Below, piece by piece: positions 11,421 through 23,696 of a stretch of DNA of 64,000 nt (positions are counted from its first letter, which is position 1; each line of letters begins with the position of its first letter). The position numbers and the translations under genes were made by a program. The stretch is from Raphanus sativus (lineage: Eukaryota > Streptophyta > Magnoliopsida > Brassicales > Brassicaceae): contig NC_079516.1 in the NCBI RefSeq assembly GCF_000801105.2, positions 9,114,001 to 9,178,000 of the forward strand, written 5' to 3'. The notes under the pieces are model-generated. The model saw only the letters and a list, made by a program, of their open reading frames with translations, was not told where the DNA came from and searched no databases.

Positions 11421-12107
11421 TATTATATGTTTTCGAATTCGTTTTAAAAAAAATATAATTCAAAAATAAAAGACTACTTTTAAATTTTTCATTTTCAAAT
11501 TTTTAAAATTTATTTTTTATCTTATAAAGTTTTAAACATTCAATCTCAAATCTCCACCCAGTTTTAAACTCTAAGATCTAGATTAGTTAACTCAAATGAT
11601 ATAAGTGTATATTTACATTTTTAAGGAAACATTTTGGTCATTTTGATTTTTAGAATCTATATTTGTGACAATAAACTTTTTTATTGTTATCATAGGGTAT
11701 TTCTCAACAATTAAAGGGCTACATTACTTCTTTTAGTTTTAATTGCTAAAGAAAAAATGAATGAAAACTATCATATGTGGTTTGGCTCAAGTGAAATATA
11801 AAAAAAAATATTAAGTGAAATGAAATATTTCTACAGTCACACCAACTAAACACAACTAAAATTTGATCATTTATTTTTGGTCATCATCTTATATAATTTC
11901 CAATAACAAAATTATCAGATATTTGAATATTTTTTTTTTGAAATTCATAAAACAGAAAAAATAAATTATTGAGAATAATTTTATAATCATCTAACTACTT
12001 ATATTTTTATAACAGATAATATTTATATATCGAAAATAAACATACAATATATATAATAAAAACTAAAATTTATACAAAAACCCGGGCGTAGCCCGGGCCG
12101 ACCCTAG

Positions 12108-12863
12108 TATATATATATATGCATGGGTGTTCGAATCAAATTTTTTATTTATTAATAAATTTTTTACTTCGTCATTAAATATCAAAATAGTTTAATATAA
12201 AAATAAATTTAAGAAGTTTCAGATTTAAGTTGTTGGTCAAAAGATTCTCAGATTAAGAAACGAAAGCTTTCAAATTAAGATGTATGAACAAAAATATTTA
12301 TTCACAAATTGTGGCTGCAAGAAAATGTAATTTGCTCACATAATTTTGCCAAAATTATATCTGAAACTTTCACATGAACATCTTCAATGGTGGTTTGTAT
12401 AAACATGAAAGAAGATATAAAACGAAAAACTCACGATTTGTGTTGTGTTTGTTGGGCTTTGTATTACAATCGACCCATAATATCAGAAACCCATTTTTCT
12501 TACAAAGAGTTAGTTCGCCTAATTTGGCCCATTTGTATTCAATTTTCGATAAGAATTTTTCCTCGATCAATATACGGTCAAACCATATTTATTATTTTCT
12601 GAACATATAAATTTGTCTAATCGTATATTTTAAAACAGAAAAGCATGAAACAATCCTTTTTTCTGTGTGAACAGCTCCCTGTTTTTCTTTGTCGTAGACG
12701 TTAGACATCTGAGTTAGCTTTCTTATGTACAACTTGATCTATAGACTATATACTATAACAAAAAATCTTGTAAATATTCACATATCGGCGAAGTTGGTAT
12801 GACATCAATATAAATACTCCAGGGCCATGTGGTTGACTCCAACTTGTTAAGTTATAGTAATAA
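12108..12863. other. AT-rich intergenic DNA
   Basis: No gene, RNA or transposon end is recognisable between the two Helitrons. Short open frames on both strands near 12370-12610 overlap each other and show no known domain. Confidence 0.6.
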
Positions 12864-13510
12864 CTAGATTTTGATCCGCGCTTTTGAAGTGCGGAATATT
12901 TTACGATGAAAAATTTCACTAATAATTTAACAAATATTTTGGTTATTTTTAAAGAGTGTGTATTTAAAATATTTTTGCATTTAAATCAGTATTTTTAAAT
13001 TCAACCCGATTGTGATTATACCGGTTAATCCGGAGATCTGACAATTCAATTTATGTTTTTAAAATATTCATATTAAAAAATCACTAAAACCCGAGACTAA
13101 CCGATTGAACTGATGGATGACCGATATGTAATCTAATTGGATTTAAATTATAATAGTTTCATATTTTGTAATCTTATAATCGAAATTTTAAAGTTCACTA
13201 TTTTGCAATTTATGAAATTATGACGTTTCTACAAAATTTTAAAGAGAAAATGATAGATATAAAATAACTAAGATTAATTATTGTATTATTTGGAAACATT
13301 GATAGTAGTATAAAAAATATATTGTTTGGAAACATTGATAGTAGTATAAAGAAATAAGTATATTGTTTGGAAACATGGATAGTAGTATAAAGAAAGGAAC
13401 ATTAGTGACTTAATGTATGTTTAACTATAAAGTATAAATGTGTATTTAATTTAAAAACTTACAAAATAAATGTTAGGTCCAACATAATGTTTTTGTTTTA
13501 ATAAGATAGA
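12864..13510 (-). mobile_element. Short non-autonomous Helitron, 647 bp
   Basis: On the minus strand it begins TCTATCTTATTAAAAC at 13510 after an A. It ends with a near-perfect hairpin (CCGCGCTTTTGAAGTGCGG on the plus strand at about 12877-12895), then ATCAAAATCTAG and a host T. Three tandem copies of a roughly 40-bp unit starting TTTGGAAACATTGATAGTAG occur at about 13288-13395. No coding sequence is present. Confidence 0.8.
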
Positions 13511-16199
13511 TTATATACAAAATTTATATGTTTTCTTATTCTAATTTAAATAGCATAATATGTCAAAAGAAAAAAGGAAGGTTGGTAAATTAATTTTCTT
13601 CTCGTATTTTTTTAACATCTGATTAATTATGCTATTAGAAAGCTGAGACATATTACATAGACAATTCTACAATCGACAATTTTACCACCATATGAGAATA
13701 CACGTCTAACTACGTCACTCCAAACCGCTCTATGAGATCCATGTTCGATAATACGCTATACACAATGCTGAAGATCTCTTGTAACTTTTTTTCTCTATAT
13801 CTGCATAATTTGTGTTTTATGGGGTTTAAACCCCAAACCTCTTGATGTAGAGACTTTAATGAACTTTTAATTAAACCACCGGACCAAAGAGGTTTCCACA
13901 AATTTTCATCCTGTTTTTGGTTTCAAATTCACTAGTCGATAATATTAGTTCTTATTTTCATAAACTATTTAAATTCTTTAAAGACAACTACTATTTCTCT
14001 TTTAAGTATCATTTTATATAAAAAGTGTCATGTTAAAATTATAATGAAAATCATATTTATTTCAGCTTAATATCAATCGTATAATGTATTGATCTTATAA
14101 ATAATTTTATTTATCTCAATTATTATTGGTCAAATAGGTATAATCAATAAGAACATAAATAAATTTTAACTATTTTTTTAATTTGTGTAATAATGTCAAA
14201 GTGAAAATTAAAAAAAAAACAGATTAAATATTTTTTGGGTAGTAATTGATCAATGGCTTGGATTTGGAAAAATCTTTAAAGTAATAATCCTGATTATAAA
14301 TCTTACATTTTTAAACAATTTTAGCTCCTTTCTTTTTATAATGTATCAACTGAATATTCTAAAACTTTTAGATATTCTTTCACAAAAAATATTATTATAG
14401 ATATTTTTTTCAACTCTATCACCCAATAGGTCAGTTTTGTAGCCAAACGTTCTTACAATAAAATAAACTGGAATTAATTTAAAATTTAGGCTCCAACCTA
14501 CTGCTAGCCTGGTTTATAGTTCAAGGAATTTTGTGTTGTAGTAACATATTTTGATACAAAATAAGTAGCAGCTATATAGATATGTTGACGGAGTTTTTTT
14601 TTGTGAAAGGATTGACGGAGTGTTTTTGACCAATTTAAATTAAATTAAAAGACAATAAACAAAAGATCACAAAATGTTTATCAGGAATAAAAAAAAGGAA
14701 CAAATAAAGAATTAGAGAAAGAAAAATGTTCAAGTAACAAAGCTGATTTTTTTGAGAAAAAGCTGAATTTTTATTTTGAGAAAACAAAGCTGAATTCGAA
14801 AAAGGTAGATCCACAATTGATTTTAAACACTAAAAAATATTTAAAGAGTTTTAAAGATAAAGACCAGTCAATAAACAACATATAAAATGACCAAAAATGA
14901 TCATAAATGAAATAAGAGTTAAAAAAGGATAAATGTTTAGAATGAAATACACGATTAAGTCGCATTTATCTCGCTGATAATTGCATCAAGATTTGAGAGA
15001 ACATGAGTTCTAAGTTCTTGACCTCAACTAATCAGGTGCCTACAAGCTCATCTGTTCCAGTCGGATTTCCACGATCAGTTACATCGCTATGAATTAGGAC
15101 CGTCTCAAATTTCTCTACACGTTCCATCAGCAGAATTTTTTTTGGTACATGACCAAATCATGAAGATAGCTCATAACACTAATGATAAACAAAGGGGCAT
15201 CATCTTTCCAACTCTGATTTAACAAGTCCTAATTCAGTGAATTGTTCCACCAAAATCAGACAAAACAATTGGACTTCTAAAACCATTGGTTATACAAAGT
15301 CAAGGCGGTTAAAGGAATAGAGGCTGACTCCAGCTCACCATGTCATTTATCAAGTCATCTCTTGACTCAAAGCCATCAGTCTACGCCCGAGTAATAAGAT
15401 TTTTTATCCCAATTTGCGTGCTTCATCTTAACATATGTTTTTATTTAATCTAATGTGCATATAAATAGGGGAGAATATGAAGATTTGATAAGTCAAGGTA
15501 ATGAGGAAGATGAGGATGGGGAGAATGCAAGTAAAAGTTTTTGAAGTGCTTGTGTTTGTCACTATTTCCTGGCTCGGAACTGAGTCTTATTTTTTTCTTG
15601 AGTCAGTCCTTTTTTATTTGGTCACTCTCATGACGTGTGCCAATACTTTGTTGTTTTTGGAAGGTATGTCCTATGTCCAAGGAACAAAATCTTCAGATGT
15701 GTACTTTTATTCTAGAAGTGATTGCAACTTATACTTGTGCATCTATCTGGAAATTTGGCATGTGGTGGTTTATGTCACTGCTTGATTATTGTCTTTCTTT
15801 GCGTGTTGCTTAGATTGTCACGTTCAGATAAAAAGGAAGAGAATGTAAGCTCAAAAAAATGAAATTGTCCATAATTGGTGCATTGTGGAGTAAAGAAGGG
15901 GCTACGCAAGAATATGCTCATGTTACATCTAAGGAGTGACAGTTATTGAAGAATGATGTGACATCCTATCGTCGGCTTTGAAAGTTTACTTTATTAGCAA
16001 ACAATAAGATTTGATATTATGACAACATTAGAAAAATATGATATTGTTTTAGTCATCAATATATATGATAAATTTAGGGATTTGGTTTTTGGTTATCTGA
16101 ACAATAAACGAGTGCAAGGTTGTGTCTTGTCAAGACAGTTTTGGCTGTGTTTGCTTGACATTTTTTATGAAATTCTGAGATGTTATTTCAATATGGGGA
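13511..16199. other. AT-rich intergenic DNA, no supported gene
   Basis: Apart from a possible SINE at about 13690-13905, I see nothing assignable. An open frame at 15501-15785 (94 codons) is hydrophobic and low-complexity, has no recognisable domain, and is not called. Confidence 0.5.
13690..13905 (-). repeat. Possible tRNA-derived SINE
   Basis: Read on the minus strand, a segment starting near 13900 has a box-A-like TGGTCCGGTGGTTTAA. About 55 bases later comes a box-B-like GGTTTAAACCCC, the spacing of a pol III internal promoter. The body downstream shows no other feature and no poly(A) tail or target duplication was confirmed, so the call is tentative. Confidence 0.35.
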
Positions 16200-16205
16200 T
16201 ACATA

Positions 16206-16311
16206 CTTATTTATAGAAGATCAAGATAAGTACGCTGACATAAGCGATTACATCATCGCTTACATCATGCTTTCATAAGTTCACAATGATTACATCATTG
16301 CTTACATCATT
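16206..16311 (-). promoter_or_regulatory. Pararetrovirus-style promoter: as-1-like repeats plus TATA box
   Basis: On the minus strand, three to four TGATGTAA-type boxes (with GATGATGTAATCGCTTATG spacing) occupy 16311-16233. About 17 bases later comes CTATAAATAAG at 16216-16206. Such TGACG/TGATG tandem boxes bind TGA-type bZIP factors in known pararetroviral promoters. Whether this one is active here is unknown. Confidence 0.5.
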
Positions 16312-16500
16312 ATTTCAAACACACTTATTATATATAATTAAACACTGATGATGACTTATTTAATGATCTATTTTGAAATTGATGATGTGATATCACAACA
16401 TCTGTAGTGATACTCTGGACATGTGTATTCCGATTCCGGTTCCTCATAAGACTTCTGCGAATCGTCGTTGACTTAAATGTTAAACATTTTGCTGATTTCA

Positions 16501-16947
16501 TCAATATTCATGGAGTCGTTTGGGATCTGTGAGTCTTGGAAGTACTATCATCCTCGGGATTTCTAGAACGACTGGTGGTTTTGCTTGTTTTTCCATGAAA
16601 AATTGAAGATCTTCGTTGAGGCTCATCTGGTAGCCACTTGGATAATATGTCAAATTTGGGATGAAAGGAACATGAAATGTTTGTGTGGAATTAATAAGAC
16701 AAAATGCATGAATCTGAAAGTCTTCATATGGTTTGTTGTCATTGATATTAAAATATGGTCGAATTTCTCGTTGATAGTCATCGTAATGAATGAGGGTAGG
16801 TAACACATGGTTTTTGCTGAACTTGACGTTAACTTGAATAGGGCGATGAAAGAAGTATATCGTATGAGGGTTAAAGAAAGGATTAAAACTCCCTCGACCT
16901 TTTAACTTCTTAAACGGTAAGCTTGTTCCTTTTGCTAATTTTTTCAA
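16501..16947 (-). pseudogene. Open frame of unknown function within the pararetrovirus-like remnant, 148 codons
   Basis: An uninterrupted frame begins MKKLAKGTSLPFKKLKGRG and has no domain I recognise. It lies downstream of the RNase H remnant and a shorter open frame at 17106-17348 (80 codons, beginning MMEDSSAK). All three are on one strand and end just before the promoter-like block. The position fits a downstream gene of a pararetrovirus-type element, but there is no sequence proof. It is treated as a fragment because the neighbouring frames are broken. Confidence 0.35.
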
Positions 16948-17344
16948 TATCCTGATCCAAATGAGTAATGGTGCAAACCATGTTAAGAATGTTGAGAAGC
17001 AGTCTTTTTTTCCTTGTTGAGCGTTGATGCACTGGTATAACCATTGGATATTGAAAATTATACCTATAGTGTGGACTAACCAGAGTACCAGAGGAAACCG
17101 ATAACTTATTCTAGCATGTATGCGTTTTCGATCATGTAGAGATGTGCTAACGGATATTCAGGGTGAATTCCCATTGGTGAAATGAGATGATTGGAGATTC
17201 TGTATCTTGACAGGATGATTGATTGGTGGAATAAAATCTTATCATGGAGGTGTTCGTGCATAGCTTTTCTGTTGATAAGCTGATGAGCGTCTTTGGGCAT
17301 GTTGGGTGCGAAGTCATAGGAACTCTTTGCTGAAGAGTCCTCCA

Positions 17345-17600
17345 TCATTTGTATTTATTTTATTGGGTTTCTACTGAGTATATCAGCGAGAGTATTCTCT
17401 GTACCTTTTAAATAGAAGGATACAAAATCGTACTTCGAGAACCATTTACTCCATCGTAATAATTGCTGATGTGGAATCATTTTTTTCTTGAATTGTAACA
17501 TCTTAGAAAAGATGACATATCCATCTCAATGCGAAATTTATGTCCTATTAGATGAAACTCCAACTTCTCAATAGCCTTCTTGACTGCAAGTATTTCGTTG
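17345..17600 (-). pseudogene. RNase H remnant of a reverse-transcribing element
   Basis: Minus-strand frames carry the C-terminal RNase H/connection signature of Ty3- and pararetrovirus-type polymerases. A segment with EILAVKKAIEKLEFHL is followed, in a different frame, by one with WFSKYDF and GTENTLADILSR. The change of frame and a stop show that it is inactive. It lies upstream, in element orientation, of two short open frames. Confidence 0.6.
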
Positions 17601-18002
17601 AACATGGAGTGATAATGCATCTCGGAATCTTAAAACGTCTACTTTTGTATCCACATATTTGACGTTTCCATTTATCTCTTCAAATAGAATGGCTCTCCAA
17701 TATTTTTCACTTACGTCAGTCTGTAAAATTCATGTTCCTGTAGAGGGAATACTCTATTTTTAGACTTTTGACAACCTACCTCTGTTTGTTGGTTTGTCCA
17801 AAGCGGTGGATTCTTTGTCAGCATTTTCTATAGCGGTCTTATTTTAGCTCCACCGCATCAACTATGTTAAAAAAGCTCCACCTTTAGATGAAAAGTAAAA
17901 ACTGCATCCGGAAGAAAAGTAACTATTTTTACAATTAGTAGAATTCACATTTCCACTTTTAGGTGTTTAATTAAAAGTAGATTATTCGTTCTAAAACAGA
18001 TA

Positions 18003-19976
18003 CTAGATATTGACCCGCGCGACTGCACAAATATTAATTTTCTGTTTTAGTTTTTATTTACTTATACTAAATGATTTATTTGTAATATTTGATCGTTTTA
18101 CATTGACTAAGCTAGTGGTGTGTATTTGGGTACCCACCCAAATTCGGTTAAAATCTATTCGGGTTTGAGATTTTTAAGTTTAAAGATTCTAGCTTCATTC
18201 GGGTAACTATATATTTTGGTTCCGGTTTGATTGGGAACTTTGCGTATTCAGTTCGGATTCGGATAACCCATTTAAATTATTTTTAAATTAAAAAAATTAT
18301 ATATACTTTAAATTTCCCTAAATCTAAACATAAAAACAATATAACATATAAATTTGAGTAATGTAAACCAAAGTACCTAAACTAAAAATTAAAACATGTT
18401 TAATTTAAATATTTGGATGGAGAATAAATATATATTGTGAGTGTTTTTGGTGTTTTTGATTATTATTTATCTATTTTTGATGTTTACTTTTGACTATATT
18501 ATATATTTTAAATATTTTAAACAACTTTAAAATAGCTTATATCTTGGATATTAACTCTATAAATAGCTAACATATTCAAATATATAAATATGATTCAAAT
18601 ACATTCGAATATCCAAAATATTTCGTTCGGATCAGGTTTAGTTCTGGTTCTCAAGATACCAAAATGGTAACTCCGTTTGGATATTTATCCAGTTTCGGTT
18701 CAAATTTGGTAATATTTTTTCTTTCTGATTTGTTAAATTGTAAATTATAATTCTTTAAATTACCCTAAATCTAAAAATAAAAATAATATAACATATAAAT
18801 TTGAGTAATGTAAGCTAAAGTACCTAAGTTAAAAATTAAAACATGTTTAACTTGAATATTTGGATGGAGAATAAATATATATTGTGAGTGTTTTTGGTGT
18901 TTTTGATTATTATTTATCTATTTTTGATGTTTACTTTTGACTATATTATATATTTTAAATATTTTAAACAACTTTAAAATAGCTTATATCTTGGATATTA
19001 ACTCTATAAATAGCTAACATATTCAAATATATAAATATGATTCAAATACATTCGAATATCCAAAATATTTCGTTCGGATCAGGTTTAGTTCTGGTTCTCA
19101 AGATACCAAAATGGTAACTCCGTTTGGATATTTATCCAGTTTCGGTTCAAATTTGGTAATATTTTTTCTTTCTGATTTGTTAAATTGTAAATTATAATCT
19201 TTAAATTACCCTAAATCTAAAAATAAAAATAATATATACATATAAATTTGAGTAATGTAAGCTAAAGTACCTAAGTTAAAATTAAAACATGTTTAACTTG
19301 AATATTTGGATGGAGAATAAATATATGTTTTAAGTATTTTTGGTGTTTTGATTATTGTTTATCTACTTTAGATGTTTATTTTTGACTATAACATTTTTAT
19401 TTCAAATATTTTAAGAATATGACCGGTGTATCCATACAAATATTTTTACCACCACTTTTAGAATGTGACCTGTGCATCCATACAAATGTTTTTTTTTTGT
19501 TTTTTTGTAGATCAAAGTTTTATGATAATTTTTTAAAAATTATATGATATACATGGTAATTGGTAAATAATTATAATGGTGCATGTAATATATTTATATT
19601 GGTAAATAAAAATAATTTTATAAAAAAAAGTAAAGTGAGTTGTGAGGGAGAATGAGACAAAATGTAACTTATATTGTTACATAAATATTTTGTGTATGTT
19701 ATTTATGTTCATTAATGTTTATAATATTAATATCAAAATAAGTAAACTAAAAAAATTATATTAAACTTATTGTGAATTTAATTAGGAAATATTTTATTAA
19801 TTTTGAAAAAGACATGGAAAACATCGATTTAGGATAGTTATTACTTCATTAATTTTGGAAACGACAATGATTACTTAAAAATAGGTTCATTTAATTACTT
19901 CAGTGGCATTATGTTGTAAATATTTTGCAAGTCTAATGGTTAATTTTAAATTGTACTTCTATTTTAACAAGATAGA
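18003..19976 (-). mobile_element. Non-autonomous Helitron, about 2.0 kb, with internal 447-bp tandem repeat
   Basis: The minus-strand 5' end is TCTATCTTGTTAAAATAGAAG at 19976, after an A. The 3' end is CTAG at 18006-18003 with a host T, preceded by a decayed GC-rich hairpin (GACCCGCGCGACTGC on the plus strand). There is no coding sequence. The interior is filled by words such as TTCGGTTCGGATTCGG and by the tandem repeat listed separately. Confidence 0.75.
18306..19410. repeat. Tandem repeat, unit about 447 bp, about 2.5 copies
   Basis: Unit starts marked by CTTTAAATTWCCCTAAATCT fall at 18306, 18753 and 19199, giving periods of 447 and 446. Copies one and two are almost identical over at least 350 bp, for example the stretch from ATTGTGAGTGTTTTTGGTG to TCAAGATACCAAAATGG. 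The third copy decays after about 200 bp. The near-identity points to a recent duplication inside the Helitron. Confidence 0.9.
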
Positions 19977-20984
19977 TAGATTTGATTTTTCTTTTTGAAC
20001 TGAATATTGAATTTGTTTAATCTATAATTTATTTTATACTAACTCATTTTCCGTAAAAGATGAAATCTATTTCTTTGTAGAATCTGTAATTTAATATTTT
20101 AATTCAACAACAAAAATAGCAGTTTGTATATATGAGGGTTTTATCAGTTATTCCTATTTTTATATTTTTTGATTCATAATTCTATTTTTTCATTAATTTT
20201 TAGAATTAGAAAGGGTAAAAAAGTGAAAAATAAATTTTATTAAAAGGGCAATCATGTTAAATTTTTGTTCCGTTTTAACAATTTTTCCATTTTATTTAGT
20301 TTTCTAGACCTGTAAGATTCAAAATTCAGTTTCAATCCAAAATTGTATCTATAAAAATGTTACAGACGATACATGATGACACATAGATTACCTACCAGAT
20401 AAAGGGTATTTATCACAAATACTTATGATGATAAATAATTACTATAAATAAAATATTTACTTAACATTTTGGGATTGATTTAAAATCCAAACTCCACTAA
20501 CTGGAAAAGCTCAAACTTTTCCAGAAAATAAAGCTAAAAACGTCTAGTTGAGCTTAACTTGTATTCACACTTACAACTACGAAATCAACACTCGCACACT
20601 CGTACACAATATTCAATACAAAACCAACGTCAGAGTCTTTTAGTCGTGTTACTATGGACGCATGTTTCACAATAATTATTTTATCAAAAAGGGTTGTTGG
20701 ATTGACATAGTTTTCGATTTTGATAATACGATAATAATATTATTTGTTCTTTTCAACCACCTATAGTTTAGCAGTTTGTTTCTTTATACGTTTCGCATCA
20801 TATTATTACTATACAGTATATATATATTGTGTCTTAGTCACCTACGCAATTGATTTTCTGGAGGAAAAAAATGTAGATAATTGTTATAAGGTACTAAAAA
20901 ACTACTCCTTCAAGCTTTCAACATTTGTTATTTCTTCAAAAATTTGTGTTGATAATGGAGAGTAAAAGAAAGATAATATGGAGG
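19977..20984. other. AT-rich intergenic DNA
   Basis: No gene or transposon end was found. A short open frame at 20744-20965 is hydrophobic and low-complexity with no known domain. Confidence 0.6.
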
Positions 20985-21319
20985 AGTATTTTTCTATACA
21001 GGGAACCACAAGATGGTGGGCTAGTGGTCTTGAGGCAGTTCTAACGCCGATAAGAACCCAGGTTCGAATACCTCTTGTGGCCAAAAAATGCTTTACGCCC
21101 TCCCCAAGTTTAAATTTAAGCGCGGCGTTGGTGCTGGGCCCTTGGGTAATGGGTATTAGTAACGGCTGGTTTCGGGCCAGGGGTGACTACTGGTCTAAGG
21201 GTTGCGGAAAGCTACGGAAATGACTACGGGCCTATGGATTGCGGAAAGCTACGGAAGTGTCTACAGGTCTACGGGTTGCGGAACATCCCTGTTAAAAAAA
21301 AAAAGTATTTTCTATACAG
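20985..21319 (+). mobile_element. tRNA-derived SINE with target-site duplication
   Basis: The body (21002-21303) has a box A in GGGCTAGTGGTC, a box B in GGTTCGAATACC, a non-tRNA tail with internal repeats of GGTTGCGGAAAGCTACGG, and a terminal A-run. The flanking direct repeats are AGTATTTTTCTATACAG (20985-21001) and AGTATTTTCTATACAG (21304-21319), which differ by one T. These are typical of LINE-mediated SINE insertion. Confidence 0.9.
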
Positions 21320-22299
21320 AGGAAAGTAGCGTTGGTTGTTCAAAAAAAAGAAGAGGAAACTAGCGTTGACTTGCTCTCAAAATGACAAAGCCCAAAACAA
21401 CGCATACACAAATATATTAATCAGATCAGCAATGTTAAAAATATACAAGGATATCTCTATAATTGGAAATAGTGACATCCCAACAATTCAATTTTATAGA
21501 TCCGGAATAGTTGTTGAAAATTGGAAATCAAAGTTGTAGGAACCGGATCCGCACCTTTCAAATATACAGATATCCATCCAAATATTGTATTATCGTGACT
21601 ATTCAAATCTGTAATCAGATTCGTAATTTTTTTTTAAATTAAAAAATCCTTTTTAATATTAAAATCCTAAAATAATAAATAACTTAAACATTTATACAAA
21701 ATTTATAAAAATATATATAAATAAGAATAGAAATAATTAATTTGTCGCAGAAAATAAAGGGAAGAGGAAAGAGAGGGGTGTATTTATGGGTGGGACGAAT
21801 CTGTGATTTTAAAATCCGGATCTGTGCCTTTCGAATATCCAAATATTGGATATCCATTCAAATATTGTATTATCGCGACTATTAAAAATTCGAATTCGGA
21901 TTTATAATTTTTTTAAAGAGAACTAAAAAATATTTTTAAAATATTAAATTTTTAGAAAAAATGGATAAATTAAGTATTTATACAAAATTTATAAAATATT
22001 GTATATAAATAAGATTAGAAAATAAAATAAAATATTATAAGGCTAATCTTATGTATAAATATTAATATATCAGCTATAATTAGTGATAAAATTTAAAATT
22101 TAATATATTTAAACATTCAGATCTGGATCCAGATATTCGGACTTAAAATCAAGAAATCCAGATCCATATTCAACATATCATGTATTTTACTATCTGGATC
22201 GGGGTCCCAACACCCAAATATCCTATTTTCAGAGTGTATTTGTGTCTGATCTCGGATCTAATTTGAATAATTGATAATAAGTCCCAAGTCCAACCCTAG
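21320..22299. repeat. AT-rich repeat debris with two direct repeats
   Basis: Two related segments (about 21542-21730 and 21815-22030) share words such as ATCCATTCAAATATTGTATTATCG and lie about 270 bp apart. The block ends near CCCAAGTCCAACCCTAG. It resembles non-coding Brassica repeat families built on GGATCC/TCGGAT words. No coding capacity is visible. Confidence 0.45.
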
Positions 22300-22728
22300 G
22301 TGTATTGAATCTTAAATTTGAATTGATTTGATTTTTAATGAACGTTTAGATAATTGTAAGTGAATATGAGAATTTAGTGTGATTTTTGTTAAGAAACTCT
22401 AAAATCTTATCTAAAACTACGAAGTTTAGATTTTTATTTTTATAACTAAAAAACATTCTAAAACATTTTAGAAACACTTAAAACATTCTAAAATTTACAA
22501 AGGAAGTTTTGTTTAATAACAGTGGACTTTATAGTGTTTTATGAGATAAGTCAATAACACATTTTTTAAAATATTTTTTAAATTCACGTTTGAATCACAA
22601 TAAATTTGTCGTTTTAATACAAATCACCTCAAACTTCTAATTGAATTGTCTCACTATTCACTGAAATCATTTAAAGCCTCATAAAAAATTAAATCACCTC
22701 AAACTTTAGATTCAATACACCACCCTAA
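22300..22728. mobile_element. MITE with terminal inverted repeats, about 430 bp
   Basis: The left end TAGGTGTATTGAATCTTAAA is mirrored at the right end by TTTAGATTCAATACACCACCCTA, and the inverted similarity extends inward. It belongs to the same family as the half element near 5806-5935. It has no coding sequence. Confidence 0.65.
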
Positions 22729-22799
22729 ATGTTTTTATGAAATGATATGATCTTTATCTTATTTTTTATCTTAAAACACTTAAAGATATATGATTTTGG

Positions 22800-23655
22800 A
22801 TCCTATCTTTATTGACAAGAACAAAGTTACATCAATTCAACTAATCCATACTATTACATAATTTGATTTGCTTCTCTCGCTTTCTTAGCCAGTTGATCAG
22901 CAGGAGTTACAAACTTTCTAGGAGCAGAATGAAATGTAAAACTATAGTTGCTTGATTATTTCAACATATCTTGAGAAAATATTGGTGCCTTTGAAAAATT
23001 CTTTGAATTTTTAACTCCTAGTTGTAGAAACTGGTTGATTTCATTCTTAAGTCGCTTGCTGTCACTAAGGAATGCTACTGATCTTACCACTCATTTGCGA
23101 ACAACCATAAGTGAAACCACAACTTCTGCCCAAAGTGCAATCTCAGTAAGCATGACATGGTACAAGTAGGGATCATTATTAGGGATAACTGATTTCAGTA
23201 AAATTTCATTTCCTGCTTGAGACAAAAAATTAGTGTACCAACTATGTATTTTGTTTCCAATTTTTATCTTATGTATTTAAATATATCCTTGCGCTTAGGC
23301 TAGATCTTTTCAGGTAATTCTAAGTATTCACTGAAACCGAACCACTAAGTTTTGGTATTTATTTTTCTTAAGATCATTAGGAGTATGGCTGACTTTATGT
23401 AGTTAACTTGTTATTCTGAGACTTCGGAATATAAACCCAAAAATGATATCGAATTTTTGCACTCACTCTCATCTGCCTTATACAAGACCAAAGAATCATC
23501 TGCAAAAGACATGTAAGACTAAACATATTTGGATTTTTGCTTTTACTAAAATGTGAAAGTTGTTCAGTACAAATTAGATTTAGATAGAGAGAGATAGAGC
23601 TATTTTTTCTTGGACCTCGTTGGGGATAATTGGTCTCTCTTGACTCTCCATTCAC
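22800..23655 (-). pseudogene. Degenerate LINE ORF2 remnant (RT and RNase H pieces)
   Basis: On the minus strand, a frame at about 23505-23400 reads MSFADDSLVLYKADESEC, the FADD active-site motif of LINE reverse transcriptase. Towards 22860 another piece ends PADQLAKKAREANQ, like the C-terminus of a LINE RNase H domain. Most of the intervening protein is lost to stops, shifts and deletion. It is older and more decayed than the LINE at the left edge. Confidence 0.6.
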
Positions 23656-23696
23656 TAAAACTGAGTATGTAACTGATCTAATGCTTATGAATCTAT

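Larger units (their letters stand above)
6863..12107 (+). mobile_element. Helitron, about 5.2 kb, non-autonomous, with RPA-like remnant
   Basis: The 5' end begins TCTAATACTATAAAG directly after an A, inside a TA repeat. The 3' end has the perfect hairpin CCCGGGCGTAGCCCGGG at 12081-12097, followed by CCGACCCTAG and a host T at 12108. This gives the A-T insertion and CTRR terminus expected of Helitrons. The interior holds broken exon-like segments and a nested inverted-repeat element (10829-11420). No Rep/helicase frame is visible, so it cannot mobilise itself. Confidence 0.85.
16206..17790 (-). mobile_element. Degenerate endogenous pararetrovirus-like fragment (Caulimoviridae-like)
   Basis: In minus-strand order there is a broken RNase H segment (about 17600-17345), two short downstream open frames (17348-17106 and 16947-16501) of unknown function, and then a promoter-like block. 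That block has repeated TGATGTAAGC boxes (16233-16311) and a TATA box CTATAAATAAG (16206-16216). RNase H next to a promoter with as-1-like activator repeats is the arrangement of pararetroviruses. A Ty3-type LTR element is the alternative, but no LTRs are seen. The copy is dead: it has a frameshift within RNase H, stops between the frames, and no visible polymerase palm, protease or coat region. Confidence 0.55.

Noticed and set aside
15501..15785. 94-codon plus-strand frame
   Set aside because: Hydrophobic, low-complexity, with no domain and no splice or homology support.
21002..21070. Functional tRNA gene
   Set aside because: Box A and box B are present, but the arms do not fold into a proper cloverleaf and the unit has a SINE tail and target duplications.
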